NCBI GenBank assembly: GCA_003243965.1
Contig: QHBO01000036.1
Location: forward strand, 1-64,000
Length of the DNA: 64,000 bases
Source: Chloroflexota bacterium
GTDB taxonomy: Bacteria; Chloroflexota; Limnocylindria; QHBO01
Reading direction: 5' to 3'
Under the pieces are notes generated by a model. It did no database searches. It was not told the origin of the DNA and saw nothing but the letters and a program-made list of their open reading frames with translations. The translations under genes and the position numbers were made by a program. Below are positions 25,921 to 35,300 of the stretch, one piece after another (within the stretch, counting starts at the first letter, position 1; each line of letters begins with the position of its first letter).

Positions 25921-26454
25921 TTGGCCGAGCACGTCCTCCCCGCTGCGGCCGAGCTCGACCTGCTCCCGTCCGACGCGTTCGTCGAGCGGGTCGCTCCGCT
26001 CTTCGAGGATGCCCGCGCCTTTGTTGCCCGGCTGGCTGCTCGGCGCCCGTTCCGGACCGATGACGGCCTGCTTGCCGCGGCGCGCGAAACGGCCCTGGGG
26101 ATGCCCGCTGAGGACCAGCGCCGACTGCTCGACGCGCATCCGCGGATCGGCGCCGCCCCAGAGACCATGTCGGACCTGTCGCGTGGCGAGCAGGGCGCTG
26201 CGGATCCTGCGGCCGGCGGCAGATCGATCGCCTCCGAGCTGGCGGAGCTGAACGAGGCGTACGAGGAGCGTTTCGGCTTTCGCTTCGTGATCTTCGTCGC
26301 TGGACAGTCACGATCCCAGATCGTCCCGCTGCTCGAGCAGGCGCTGCGCAGCGACCCGGAGGTGGAGCTGCGGCGCGGGCTGGAGGATGCGCTGCGCATC
26401 GCCGCCGATCGCCTCGGGCGCCTGCCGCGCACCACCGAGGCGGTCGTTCGATGA
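25921..26454 (+). CDS. uraD: OHCU decarboxylase
   Basis: It decarboxylates OHCU to S-allantoin. Motifs are the catalytic histidine in LLDAHPRIG, ELNEAYEERFGFRFVIFVAG and QSRSQIVPLLEQAL. The start is TTG, 2 nt after the uraH stop. The stop overlaps the uricase ATG as ATGA. The 177-residue length is normal; in Bacillus this domain is fused to uricase, here it is separate. Confidence 0.95.
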   Translation: MAEHVLPAAAELDLLPSDAFVERVAPLFEDARAFVARLAARRPFRTDDGLLAAARETALGMPAEDQRRLLDAHPRIGAAPETMSDLSRGEQGAADPAAGGRSIASELAELNEAYEERFGFRFVIFVAGQSRSQIVPLLEQALRSDPEVELRRGLEDALRIAADRLGRLPRTTEAVVR

Positions 26455-27395
26455 GCTACGAGATCAGCTACGGCAAGGCTGACGTGAAGGTCTACCGCAC
26501 CCACGCGACGCCGCTGACCGGCATCGCGCCGATCCCCGAGTCGCCGTTCACCGGCCGCGACAATCGGCTCTTCGCCGCCGAGCTGGAGATCGTGGTCCGC
26601 GGAGAGGCGTTCATCGCGGCCTACACCCGCGGCGACAACCGGCGAGTGGTGGCCACCGACACGATGAAGAACTTCATCCTCCAGGCAGCGCTCAACTGCG
26701 AGGCGGCGACCCTGGAGGGATGGCTGCACGAGATCGGCCGAGCATTCCTGCTGACCTATCCGCAGATGGAGCGCCTCACGATGCGGGGTCGTGAGCTGCC
26801 GTTCCCGGCGGCGCTCGTGCCGGACCGCCAGGGGTTCATGCTCTCCGAGCGGCTCTTCAGCCGCGATCGGAACGACGCCAGCCACGCGTCGCTCGATCTG
26901 GAGCGAGCCGCCGGCGGTGACGCCGTGGAGGTCACGTCGCTCGAGGCGGGGCGCGAGGGCCTGCAGCTCATCAAGCTGACGGGCAGCAGCTTCGCCGACT
27001 TCGCGCGCGACGCGCACACCACCCTCCCCGACCGCCCCGACCGTCCGCTCTACATCTGGGTCGACATCGATTGGCGGTACACCGACCCGATGCGCCCGCT
27101 CGACCCCGTGCACCCCGGCTACGTGGCCGGCGAGCAGGTGGCTGACCTGGCGGCATCGGTCTTTCACGACTTCGTGAGCCTGTCGATCCAGCACCTCGTC
27201 CACGAGATCGGCGAGCGGATGCTCGCCCGCTGGCCGCAGCTTGCCGAGGTTCGGTTCGAGGCGCAGAACCGCCTCTGGGACACCGCCGCGGTGAGCGAGG
27301 CGGACCCGCAGGTGCGCGTCTATTGCGATCCGCCTCCGCCCTACGGGCGAATCGGCCTGGTCATGCGTCGCGGAGAGCGGGCAACTCAGCGGTGA
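26451..27395 (+). CDS. uox: Uricase (urate oxidase)
   Basis: A cofactor-free oxidase converting urate to 5-hydroxyisourate. The 314-residue tunnel-fold protein has SYGKADVKVYR with the N-terminal catalytic lysine, VVATDTMKN with the catalytic threonine, KLTGSSFADF, and a C-terminal EVRFEAQNRLWDT region. It is translationally coupled to uraD. With xanthine dehydrogenase and guanine deaminase nearby it completes purine ring oxidation to allantoin. Confidence 0.96.
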   Translation: MSYEISYGKADVKVYRTHATPLTGIAPIPESPFTGRDNRLFAAELEIVVRGEAFIAAYTRGDNRRVVATDTMKNFILQAALNCEAATLEGWLHEIGRAFLLTYPQMERLTMRGRELPFPAALVPDRQGFMLSERLFSRDRNDASHASLDLERAAGGDAVEVTSLEAGREGLQLIKLTGSSFADFARDAHTTLPDRPDRPLYIWVDIDWRYTDPMRPLDPVHPGYVAGEQVADLAASVFHDFVSLSIQHLVHEIGERMLARWPQLAEVRFEAQNRLWDTAAVSEADPQVRVYCDPPPPYGRIGLVMRRGERATQR

Positions 27396-27440
27396 ACCTT
27401 TGACCACCCCGCGGTGTAGGCGGAGAGTGGTCGGGTACCC

Positions 27441-30400
27441 ATGATCCGCAGCCTCGCCAGCACCGCTGTCCTGGTGCTGAAACGCGCCGCCGCCCACCGG
27501 CTCGTGCTCGCCGCCGCGGCGATCATCGTTCTGCTGAGCACCACGCTCCTGTCCGCCGGAGTGATCTATGCCGACGCGGTGTCGACCAGTGGTCTGCGAC
27601 GGGTCCTCTCCGAAGCCGCAGCCGACGCGGTAAATGTCGAGGTCTCCGCGCGTGCCTCCGCCCGCGACGACGCGGCCGTCGACGCGGGCGTCCAATGGTC
27701 ACTGAGGTGGGCCCTGGCCGGCTTCTCGCCCGTCGTGGTTCGGAGCGGCCAGTCCGATTCCTTCGCCCTCCCCGGGCAGGGCGCAAACGTGCGGAAGCTG
27801 ACCCGATTCGCCTTCTCCGACGGCGTTGCTGCGCACGCCCGCCTGGTCGCCGGCCGCTGGCCGGCCGCCAAGGCCGCCTCCGGAGCGATCGATTCGGCCA
27901 TCTCCGTGTCGACCGCCGATCTGTTGGGCCTGCGACCCGGAGATCAGCTGGTGCTTATCAGCCGCCTGGACCCCGGCTTCAGGACGACGGCGCGCATCGT
28001 CGGCGTCTTCGCCGTGGCCAACCCGGGCGATCCGTTCTGGTTCGCCGATTCCGCCCTCCTCAGGGGGATCGAGCACACCGAGAATTTTGATACCTACGGC
28101 CCGATCTTCGTCACGCGGCCGACGTTCCTCTCCCTCTTCGGGGGCCGGGAGTTCGACCTGCGCTGGCGCGCCTTTCCGGACTTCGGCAGGCTCACCGTCT
28201 CGGGTGCGGGCGATCTCCAGGCGCGCGTCAACGGCCTGCTCGCCACCCTCAACGGCAGCGTGCCGCGGCCACCGGCGTTCTCGATCGCCACGCGGCTGGG
28301 ATCGATCCTGGGCGACGCCCAGCGCTCTCTGCTCGTCACGCAGACCAGCGTGGTGCTGGTCACCCTGCAGCTCATCGTGCTGGCCGGCTACGCGTTGCTG
28401 CTGAGCACGACGCTCGTCGTGGACCAGCGGCGAGTGGAGACCGCCCTGCTGCGCTCGCGGGGTGCCAGCGCGGCCCAGGTGGCAGGGCTGGCGGCGCTCG
28501 AGGGCCTGATCATCATCGTCCCGGCGGTGGCCGCCGCGCCGTGGCTGGCGGCGCTGGCGTTGCGGGGGTTCAACGCCGTCGGCCCGCTGGCGGCCATTCG
28601 GCTTCAACTCGATCCAGCCGTCTCCCCCCAGGCGTACGAGCTCGCGGTGGCAACCGGCATCGGCTGCCTCGCAATGCTCGTGCTGCCCAGCTACCGATCG
28701 GCGCGGTCGGTCACCGCGGCACGCGCGTCGCGTGGGCGCCCGGGTGCCGGGGGGCTGCTGCAGCGCGGCGGCGTCGATGTCGCGCTGCTGCTCGTCGCCG
28801 CGCTCGCCGTGTGGCAGCTGCGCCGATATGGCGCACCGCTCACCGCCAGCCTGCGCGGCCAGCTGGGCATCGATCCTCTGCTGGTCGGCGCGCCCGCGAT
28901 CGCCATGCTCGCAGGGGGCCTGCTGGCGCTGCGCCTGGTCCCGAGGCTGGCGCAGGCCGCCGAGTGGCTTGCCGTTGGCGGCCGCGGCATCGTGTCCAGC
29001 CTCGGCACCTGGCAGCTGTCCCGACGCCACGGGCGCTACGGTCGCGCCTCGCTGCTGCTGGTGCTGTCCATCGCTCTCGCCATGTTCGGTCTGTCGTATT
29101 CGGCGACGTGGACCCAGTCGCAGCGCGACCAGGCCGACTTCCAGGTGGGAGCGGACGTGCGCGTGGCGCCCGACCAGGGCCAGGCGGCCGTGCCAGCGGC
29201 GGTGCTGGCCAATGCCTACCGCGCGAGTGGCGGCGAAACGGTGCTGCCCGTGCTGCGCACGACCACCGCGCTGCCGAATGCCATCCCCCAGGTGCTGGCC
29301 CTCGACGCATCGCATGCCGCCTCGGTGATGCGGCTCCGCGCCGATCTCGGCTCCGCCGCGTTCGAGGGTGCGCTCGCGGATCTCGCACGCCAACGCCCAA
29401 TGCCAGCGCTTCCCGCCCTGAGTGGCACACCGGTGCGGGTCCGGGTGCGCACGACGCTCGCCGCGCAGCTCGATCGGGGCCAGGCCGCGCCGCCATTCAG
29501 ACTCGACCTCGTCGCTCGTGACGCCGGAGGGCTGCTCCATCGGTTCAACGGCGGGCCCCTGGCGCTCGGCAGATCGGTGATCGACGTCGGGCTCACCGAT
29601 CCGCTGGCCGGCGGAACGCCGGCTTACCCGCTGACGATCGTGGCGATCGAGCTCGGCGCGCCGGTGCCCCTCAACAGCGTCTCGGGGAGCTTCGAGATCG
29701 CCGGAGTCGAAGCGGTGGCAGCCGACGGCAAACTCACGCCGGTTGCTCTCGCGTCGACCGGTTGGAGGGCCGTCGCGCACGGTGGTGGCAACCGCGCCCC
29801 CGGCCGCATCGAGCTCGGACGTCGACTGGGTGCGACATTCGAGACCGGCGCCAGGCTTCCAGCGTCCACAGCGTCGATCACCTTCAGCATCGAGCCGGTC
29901 GCCCTGCACCAATCCGTGACAAGCATCCCCGCGGTGGTCAGTGGACCATTCCTGGACGCCGTGGGCGGCGCGTTGGGGGACAGCATCCCCATGGATCTCG
30001 GGCCACCGGGCGTCGCCGTCCGCGCGACCGCGCGCCAGGACCTGCTCCCAGCCGTGGACGCGGCGCGGCCCGCCATCGTGGTCGACCTTCCGACGCTGGC
30101 GCTGCTCGACTACGCGGCGACCGGCGACGTGACCGAGCCGAACGAGTGGTGGGTCGCAACCTCTCATCCCGACGAGTTCTCCGCGGCCATCTCCGGCCCG
30201 CCGTTCTCGAGCCGATCAGTGATCGGCCGGGCCGCGCGGGCAAGGTCGTTGCAGACCGACCCGGTGGCCCTCGGCATCGTCGGCGCCTTGGCACTCGGCG
30301 CGCTGGCCGCGGCGGTCTTTGGCGCCATCGGGTTCGCGGCCACCGCGGCGGTGGGAGCTCGTGAGCGGTCGTCGGAGTTCGGCCTTCTGCGGGCGCTCGG

Positions 30401-30698
30401 CCTTGCGCCCCGTCAGCTGACGGGCTGGCTCGTGGTCGAGAACGGCTTCCTTGCGCTGGTGAGCCTGCTGATCGGTACGGGTCTCGGCGTGCTGCTTATC
30501 TGGCTGGTGATTCCGTTCGTGACCGTCAGCCGCGAGGCTGGTCGCGTCGTGCCCGATCCGCTGGTGATCATCCCCTGGGCGCCCGTGGCGGTCGTGGACC
30601 TCGCGCTCCTGGTGGTGGTCGCGCTGCTGGTCGCCGGCCTCACGCGCCGGCTCGCACAGCTCGGATTGAGCGCCGTGCTGCGCTCGGCGGACGACTGA
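27441..30698 (+). CDS. Large FtsX-type ABC transporter permease (1)
   Basis: A 1085-residue permease of the FtsX/MacB type. It has an N-terminal membrane helix (about 20-45), a large extracytoplasmic region, an FtsX-like core (about 294-410) with the coupling segment ALLRSRGASAAQV, more helices (about 443-556), a second extracytoplasmic domain, and a C-terminal FtsX core (about 942-1083) with EFGLLRALGLAPRQL. The start is an ATG without a strong ribosome binding site; TTGACC at about 27400 with GAGAGT 17 bp on is a weak promoter candidate. A second permease follows after 2 nt and two ATPases close the operon. Such pairs often act in lipoprotein or envelope handling rather than solute uptake. 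Confidence 0.88.
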   Translation: MIRSLASTAVLVLKRAAAHRLVLAAAAIIVLLSTTLLSAGVIYADAVSTSGLRRVLSEAAADAVNVEVSARASARDDAAVDAGVQWSLRWALAGFSPVVVRSGQSDSFALPGQGANVRKLTRFAFSDGVAAHARLVAGRWPAAKAASGAIDSAISVSTADLLGLRPGDQLVLISRLDPGFRTTARIVGVFAVANPGDPFWFADSALLRGIEHTENFDTYGPIFVTRPTFLSLFGGREFDLRWRAFPDFGRLTVSGAGDLQARVNGLLATLNGSVPRPPAFSIATRLGSILGDAQRSLLVTQTSVVLVTLQLIVLAGYALLLSTTLVVDQRRVETALLRSRGASAAQVAGLAALEGLIIIVPAVAAAPWLAALALRGFNAVGPLAAIRLQLDPAVSPQAYELAVATGIGCLAMLVLPSYRSARSVTAARASRGRPGAGGLLQRGGVDVALLLVAALAVWQLRRYGAPLTASLRGQLGIDPLLVGAPAIAMLAGGLLALRLVPRLAQAAEWLAVGGRGIVSSLGTWQLSRRHGRYGRASLLLVLSIALAMFGLSYSATWTQSQRDQADFQVGADVRVAPDQGQAAVPAAVLANAYRASGGETVLPVLRTTTALPNAIPQVLALDASHAASVMRLRADLGSAAFEGALADLARQRPMPALPALSGTPVRVRVRTTLAAQLDRGQAAPPFRLDLVARDAGGLLHRFNGGPLALGRSVIDVGLTDPLAGGTPAYPLTIVAIELGAPVPLNSVSGSFEIAGVEAVAADGKLTPVALASTGWRAVAHGGGNRAPGRIELGRRLGATFETGARLPASTASITFSIEPVALHQSVTSIPAVVSGPFLDAVGGALGDSIPMDLGPPGVAVRATARQDLLPAVDAARPAIVVDLPTLALLDYAATGDVTEPNEWWVATSHPDEFSAAISGPPFSSRSVIGRAARARSLQTDPVALGIVGALALGALAAAVFGAIGFAATAAVGARERSSEFGLLRALGLAPRQLTGWLVVENGFLALVSLLIGTGLGVLLIWLVIPFVTVSREAGRVVPDPLVIIPWAPVAVVDLALLVVVALLVAGLTRRLAQLGLSAVLRSADD

Positions 30699-30700
30699 TA

Positions 30701-33460
30701 GTGGCGTCCGCGACCCTGTTTCTGCGGCGCCTGCGCACCGACTTCCCGATCGTGGCCGCCATCTTCCTGGTCACGCTCCTCAGCGCGATCGTGTTCCAGG
30801 CGCTGCCGGTCGTTGGGTCGGAGGTCGCCCAGTCCGGTCTGACCCGCACGCTGCTCGATGCGCCAGCGGTCGAGCGGAACCTGGCGATCCAGTTGACCGA
30901 CCTGTCCGTCGGCCCGGACCAGGGCAATCCGCTCGCGACCGTGGATGAGCTCGGCGGCACGTATCTGCGCGGCTTCCCCGCATCCATCCGATCGCTGATC
31001 ACGTCGCGAAACTCGTCGGTTGAGACGTTCGACATGCTGGTCGGCGGCGGGCCGAAGCCACCGCATCTTGTCCTTGCGACGCGAACCGATATCGAGGCGC
31101 ACCTGCGCATCGTCGCGGGGCGTGCGCCCGCCTCCGGCTCGGTCCTGAGGGGCCGTCCGGGACTCGAGATCGCGGTTTCCCGCACGACCGCCACCCTGAT
31201 GAGACTCAAGGTCGGCGATCGGCTCCCGATTGCGCGCGCACCGACCGGACCGATCCAGATCTTCCTGGATCGGCCGGTGAACGTCGACGTGGTGGTGGTC
31301 GGCATCTTCGAGCCCACCGATCCCGCCGGGGAGTACTGGGCGAGTGACCGCCGCCTCATGGCGCCTCGCGTGGAGACGACGCTCGAGGGCGACACCCTGT
31401 ATGGCGTTGCCCTGATCGGCAGAGGCAGCCTCGCGCAGCTGACCAGCCTCCCACAGCCGATCACCGGGTACACGATGACCTGGCGCTACCACGTGGATCC
31501 CGACCGGCTGCACATCGACGGCGTTCCGTCGCTCCTGGCGGATCTGCGGCGGACGACGCTGGAGCTGCAGCGAGGCGGCGGCTCCCTGAACCCAGGCCCC
31601 TCTCCGTTTGAAGGGCCACGGCTGGCCACCGGCCTCAGCCAGCTGGTCGCCGCGTACACGGCGGCGCAGGCCCCCGCGGTTGCCCTGCTGACGGTCGTGG
31701 CCGGCGGCGTGGCCGTCATCGGCGGCGCGCTGCTCCTGCTGCTCGGTGTGCTCACCGCCGAGCGCCGCCGCGCCACCATCCTGCTGCTTCGCACTCGTGG
31801 AGCAGCTGTTCCCGATCTGCTGCTGGGCGCGACGGTCGAGGCCGCAGCCGTCGCCGCGCTGGCCGCCGCGCTGGCAGTGCTGGCGGTTGCGCTGGCACTC
31901 TCCCCTGCCTCGGGCAGATTCGAACTGATCGGCCCGGCCGCGGTCGCGGCGGTGACCATCGGCTGCCTGGTCGGACCGGTGATGGCTGCCGCGTTCCGGC
32001 GAGCCTCGGAGATCGGCGTGCGGCAGACCGGGAGATTCGACCCGCGCCGGGTCGTCATCGAGCTTACGGTGATCGCGCTTGCAGGCGTTGCCGTGGTCCT
32101 GCTCCAGCGTCGCGGTCTGAGCGGAGCGGCCGTCGGGGGCGCGGCGCCGCCCGCGGGACCGGACCCCTTCCTGGCTGGAGCCCCGGTGCTCGTCAGCCTG
32201 GCAGTCGGCGCCGCATTGCTTCGCATCTACCCGGTTCCGCTCGGCGCGCTTGCCGCAGCGGCGTCTCGCGGCCGTCGTGCGATCGCGGTGCTCGCCCTGC
32301 GCCGCGCCAGCCGCGCGTCGACCACCGCGCACCTCCCCCTCGTCGTGCTCCTCCTCTCGGTGTCGGTGGCCTCGTTCTGCTCCGTGGTGGGATCGACTGT
32401 TGACGAGGGGCAGATGCAATTCGCGTGGCTGACGGTCGGCGCCGACTATCGCGTCAGCGCCCCGGAGGGACAGATCTTCCCGGCCAACGTCGACCTTGCG
32501 CAGGTGCCCGGCGTCCAGGCGCAGGCGCGTGCGGTGGTGCGCGAGGCGAGCGTTGGACTGGGCGGTTCGAACCTGGTGACGACGCACATCGTCGGCCTCG
32601 ACGCCGCCGCCTATGAACGCGTGGTGGCCGGGACGCCGCTTGCCATGACGTTTCCCTCGGCCCTGACCGCCAAAGCAACCGCCACCGGGTCCGAACGCGA
32701 CCCGCTTCCGAGCGTCGTCTCGCCGCTCACGCTGGGCGGCAACGTACGCGTGGGCGATCGGCTGCTGATCGTTCTCGACCAGCAGACCTACACCTCGGTG
32801 GTGGTCGGAGTCCGCGATGCGTTTCCCGGCGTGGGAGGATCGTTCGTGCTCATCGATCGACGCCTGCTGCTCTCGGTGCTCGGCCCCACCGCGCCGGCAC
32901 TGACCGCGCTATACCTTCGGGCGCCGAACGTGGCCGACCTCACGCTGCGCCGCGCGGCGGCTGCCGAGAGCTCGCTCGCGAGCGTGACATCACGCGAGGA
33001 TGAGTACCAGCGGGTGCATGGCGGGCCACTCGTCGCGGCCACGCGGCTGGCGTTCGTCGCTGCCTCCGCGCTCGCCGCGCTCTACACCGTGCTCGCCCTC
33101 GTCGCGGTCGTGCTGGTCACCGCCCCCGCGCGCGATCGCGACCTCGTCCTGCTCAGAACGCTCGGCGTCAGCCGACGCCAGGCGGTGTGGATGACTGCCG
33201 CCGAGCAGCTTCCTCCTGCGCTGATCGCGATCGGCGTCGGTCTCGGTCTGGGAATCGCGATCGCCGTGGTGGTCCTGCCCGGCCTGGGGGTGGACGCGCT
33301 GATGGGTCCGCTGCTGCCCGCGCGGGTCGCTGTTGCGTGGGCCAGCCTGCTCGCGATCGGTCTGCTCTTCTGCCTGGTGGCGCTGGTCGCCACCACGCTG
33401 GCCGCGATCTCCGCGGGGGGTGCGAATCTCGCTGCCTCCCTCCGGATCGGCGAGCGATAG
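30701..33460 (+). CDS. Large FtsX-type ABC transporter permease (2)
   Basis: A 919-residue partner of the preceding permease. It has an N-terminal membrane helix (about 14-35), a periplasmic-type domain, an FtsX-like core around 323-440 with ATILLLRTRGAAVPDL, more helices, and a C-terminal core (about 780-910) with LVLLRTLGVSRRQAV. Its topology mirrors the first permease, suggesting an ancient duplication and a heterodimer. The GTG start is 2 nt after the upstream stop. Confidence 0.87.
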   Translation: MASATLFLRRLRTDFPIVAAIFLVTLLSAIVFQALPVVGSEVAQSGLTRTLLDAPAVERNLAIQLTDLSVGPDQGNPLATVDELGGTYLRGFPASIRSLITSRNSSVETFDMLVGGGPKPPHLVLATRTDIEAHLRIVAGRAPASGSVLRGRPGLEIAVSRTTATLMRLKVGDRLPIARAPTGPIQIFLDRPVNVDVVVVGIFEPTDPAGEYWASDRRLMAPRVETTLEGDTLYGVALIGRGSLAQLTSLPQPITGYTMTWRYHVDPDRLHIDGVPSLLADLRRTTLELQRGGGSLNPGPSPFEGPRLATGLSQLVAAYTAAQAPAVALLTVVAGGVAVIGGALLLLLGVLTAERRRATILLLRTRGAAVPDLLLGATVEAAAVAALAAALAVLAVALALSPASGRFELIGPAAVAAVTIGCLVGPVMAAAFRRASEIGVRQTGRFDPRRVVIELTVIALAGVAVVLLQRRGLSGAAVGGAAPPAGPDPFLAGAPVLVSLAVGAALLRIYPVPLGALAAAASRGRRAIAVLALRRASRASTTAHLPLVVLLLSVSVASFCSVVGSTVDEGQMQFAWLTVGADYRVSAPEGQIFPANVDLAQVPGVQAQARAVVREASVGLGGSNLVTTHIVGLDAAAYERVVAGTPLAMTFPSALTAKATATGSERDPLPSVVSPLTLGGNVRVGDRLLIVLDQQTYTSVVVGVRDAFPGVGGSFVLIDRRLLLSVLGPTAPALTALYLRAPNVADLTLRRAAAAESSLASVTSREDEYQRVHGGPLVAATRLAFVAASALAALYTVLALVAVVLVTAPARDRDLVLLRTLGVSRRQAVWMTAAEQLPPALIAIGVGLGLGIAIAVVVLPGLGVDALMGPLLPARVAVAWASLLAIGLLFCLVALVATTLAAISAGGANLAASLRIGER

Positions 33461-33490
33461 TCTGTCAATCGAGCTGGGAGTGATGGACGC

Positions 33491-34489
33491 ATGACGCTCG
33501 AAAGCGGCGGCACGGAGACCGGTGGCATCGTCGAGCTGCAGCGCACGACGGCGGACGAATCTTCCGGAATGCGTCCGCGATTCGGCACCGATGCCCACAT
33601 CGTCTGCGACAACCTCGTGCGCATCTACAAGGTCGCGGACCTGGAGGTTGTCGCGCTCCAGGGGCTCGACCTGCTCGTCAACCGCGGTGAGCTGATCGCC
33701 ATCGTCGGCGCTTCCGGCAGCGGCAAATCGACGCTGATGAACATCCTCGCCGGGCTCGACAGCCCGTCCGCCGGCCGTGCCACGGTTGCCGGCCACGATC
33801 TGGGCGCCATGGGTCCGCGCCAACGGGTGCGCTATCGCCGCCAGGTGGTCGGCTTCGTTCGCCAGCAGACGATGAGCAACCTGCTCCCCTACCTCACCGC
33901 GAAGGAGAACGTCGAGTTGCCGATGGTGCTCAAGGGCGTGGAGGCGGATGCCCGCCGGCGACGCAGCACCGAGCTCCTCGATCGGGTGGGGCTGGGCGAT
34001 CGGGCTCGGCATCGTCCCGAGCGGCTGTCCGGCGGCGAGCAGCAGCGAGTCGCGATCGCGGTTGCGCTCGCCAACCAGCCGGAGGTCCTGTTCGCCGACG
34101 AGCCGACCGGTGAGCTGGACAGCACCACCTCGAGCCAGGTGTTCAGGATCTTCCAGGACATCTCGGCCTCGCTGAATGTGACGGTCGTGGTCGTCACCCA
34201 CGACCCGCTGGTCTCCGAACAGGTCCGCCGCACGGTCGCCATCCGGGACGGCCGCACGAGCAGCGAGACCCTGCGGCGCAGGCAGCGGGGCGTCGGTGGC
34301 GAGCACGAGGTCATCTCGGAGGAGTTCGCGGTACTGGATCGCGCCGGCAGGCTTCAGCTCCCTCGCGACCACATCGAGACGTTGGGTCTCGAGCACCGAG
34401 TGCGCCTCGAGCTCGAGCCCGACCACATCGGTGTCTGGCCCGATGGCGATCCGAGGAACGAGGACCCGCGACCAGAGGGGCCGGCGTGA
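33491..34489 (+). CDS. ABC transporter ATPase with C-terminal AbrB-like domain
   Basis: The ATPase core (about 35-260) has Walker A GASGSGKST, the signature LSGGEQQR, Walker B VLFADEPTGELD and a VVTHDP switch histidine, of the LolD/MacB type. Beyond it lies an unusual extension (about 277-317): AVLDRAGRLQLPRDHIETLG, then RVRLELEPDHIGVWP, which reads like a SpoVT/AbrB swapped-hairpin domain (V-D-x2-G-R-x2-L-P, L-G-L, then beta strands). A disordered tail follows. The stop overlaps the next ATPase start (GTGA). The extension may dimerise the ATPase or bind DNA or regulators; this is inference. Confidence 0.9.
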   Translation: MTLESGGTETGGIVELQRTTADESSGMRPRFGTDAHIVCDNLVRIYKVADLEVVALQGLDLLVNRGELIAIVGASGSGKSTLMNILAGLDSPSAGRATVAGHDLGAMGPRQRVRYRRQVVGFVRQQTMSNLLPYLTAKENVELPMVLKGVEADARRRRSTELLDRVGLGDRARHRPERLSGGEQQRVAIAVALANQPEVLFADEPTGELDSTTSSQVFRIFQDISASLNVTVVVVTHDPLVSEQVRRTVAIRDGRTSSETLRRRQRGVGGEHEVISEEFAVLDRAGRLQLPRDHIETLGLEHRVRLELEPDHIGVWPDGDPRNEDPRPEGPA

Positions 34490-35226
34490 CGGCGTTCGAC
34501 GCCTACCGTCCCGACCGCGGGCGCGCCGAGCTGGTTGTCGCCGAGCGCCTCACCCGTGAGTACGAGCTGGGCGGCCAGACGATTCGCGCCGTCGACGAGC
34601 TGACGCTCCGCGTGCGTCGCGGGGAGATGGTCGCCGTGCAGGGCCGCTCCGGGTCGGGCAAGACGACGCTCCTGAACCTGCTCGGCGGCCTCGACCGGCC
34701 GACGACTGGCACGGTCCGGTTCGACGGCCTGGAGCTCACCGAGCTGGCCGACGATCAGCTGACCGAGCTTCGCCGACGGCGGATCGGGTTCATCTTCCAG
34801 TCGTTTGGCCTGATCCCGATCCTGTCGGCCGCCGAGAACGTCGAGATTCCGTTGCGGCTGGTAGGCGCGGAGCCGGCGGCACGTCGCGCGCGGATCGCCA
34901 TGCTGCTCGAGATGGTCGGCCTGGCCGAGCGCGCTCGGCACCGGCCACACGAGCTCTCCGGCGGCGAGCAGCAGCGGGTGGCGATCGCGCGAGCGCTCGC
35001 CAACGGGCCGGAGCTGCTCATCGCCGACGAGCCAACCGGACAGCTCGATTCGCAGTCTGGGCGGGCAATCATGCGGCTCGTACGAGCCGTGGCCAGGTCC
35101 GAGGGGGTGACCGTGGTGGTCGCGACCCATGACGTCGCGCTGGTCAGCCTCTCGGATCGGGTGCTGGAGCTGCGCGACGGGCGGCTCGTCTCCGAAGGTC
35201 AGCCGATGAGCAGCCCACCGGTCTGA
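34486..35226 (+). CDS. ABC transporter ATPase, MacB/LolD type
   Basis: A 246-residue ATPase with Walker A GRSGSGKTT, the Q-loop FIFQSFGLIPIL, signature LSGGEQQR, Walker B LLIADEPTGQLD and switch histidine VVATHD. It lacks the extra C-terminal domain of its neighbour. It overlaps the upstream ATPase by 4 bp and closes the permease-permease-ATPase-ATPase operon. The two ATPases probably form a heterodimer under the two permeases. Confidence 0.94.
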   Translation: MTAFDAYRPDRGRAELVVAERLTREYELGGQTIRAVDELTLRVRRGEMVAVQGRSGSGKTTLLNLLGGLDRPTTGTVRFDGLELTELADDQLTELRRRRIGFIFQSFGLIPILSAAENVEIPLRLVGAEPAARRARIAMLLEMVGLAERARHRPHELSGGEQQRVAIARALANGPELLIADEPTGQLDSQSGRAIMRLVRAVARSEGVTVVVATHDVALVSLSDRVLELRDGRLVSEGQPMSSPPV

Positions 35227-35259
35227 CCCGGCCCTCCGACCGCCGTCCCCGGGCCATAC

Positions 35260-35288
35260 CGGCGCCGACACGTCCGGATCAGGCGCCG
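35260..35288. terminator. Hairpin between convergent operons
   Basis: CGGCGCC and GGCGCCG form a 7-bp stem with a 15-nt loop in the 73-bp gap between the convergent ABC operon and ruvA. There is no U-run on either side, so termination is only suggested by position. Confidence 0.3.
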
Positions 35289-35300
35289 AGCAATCTGCTC

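Noticed and set aside
27699-30167. 822-codon open frame opposite the first ABC permease
   Set aside because: Low-complexity antisense of membrane-helix codons; not a plausible protein.
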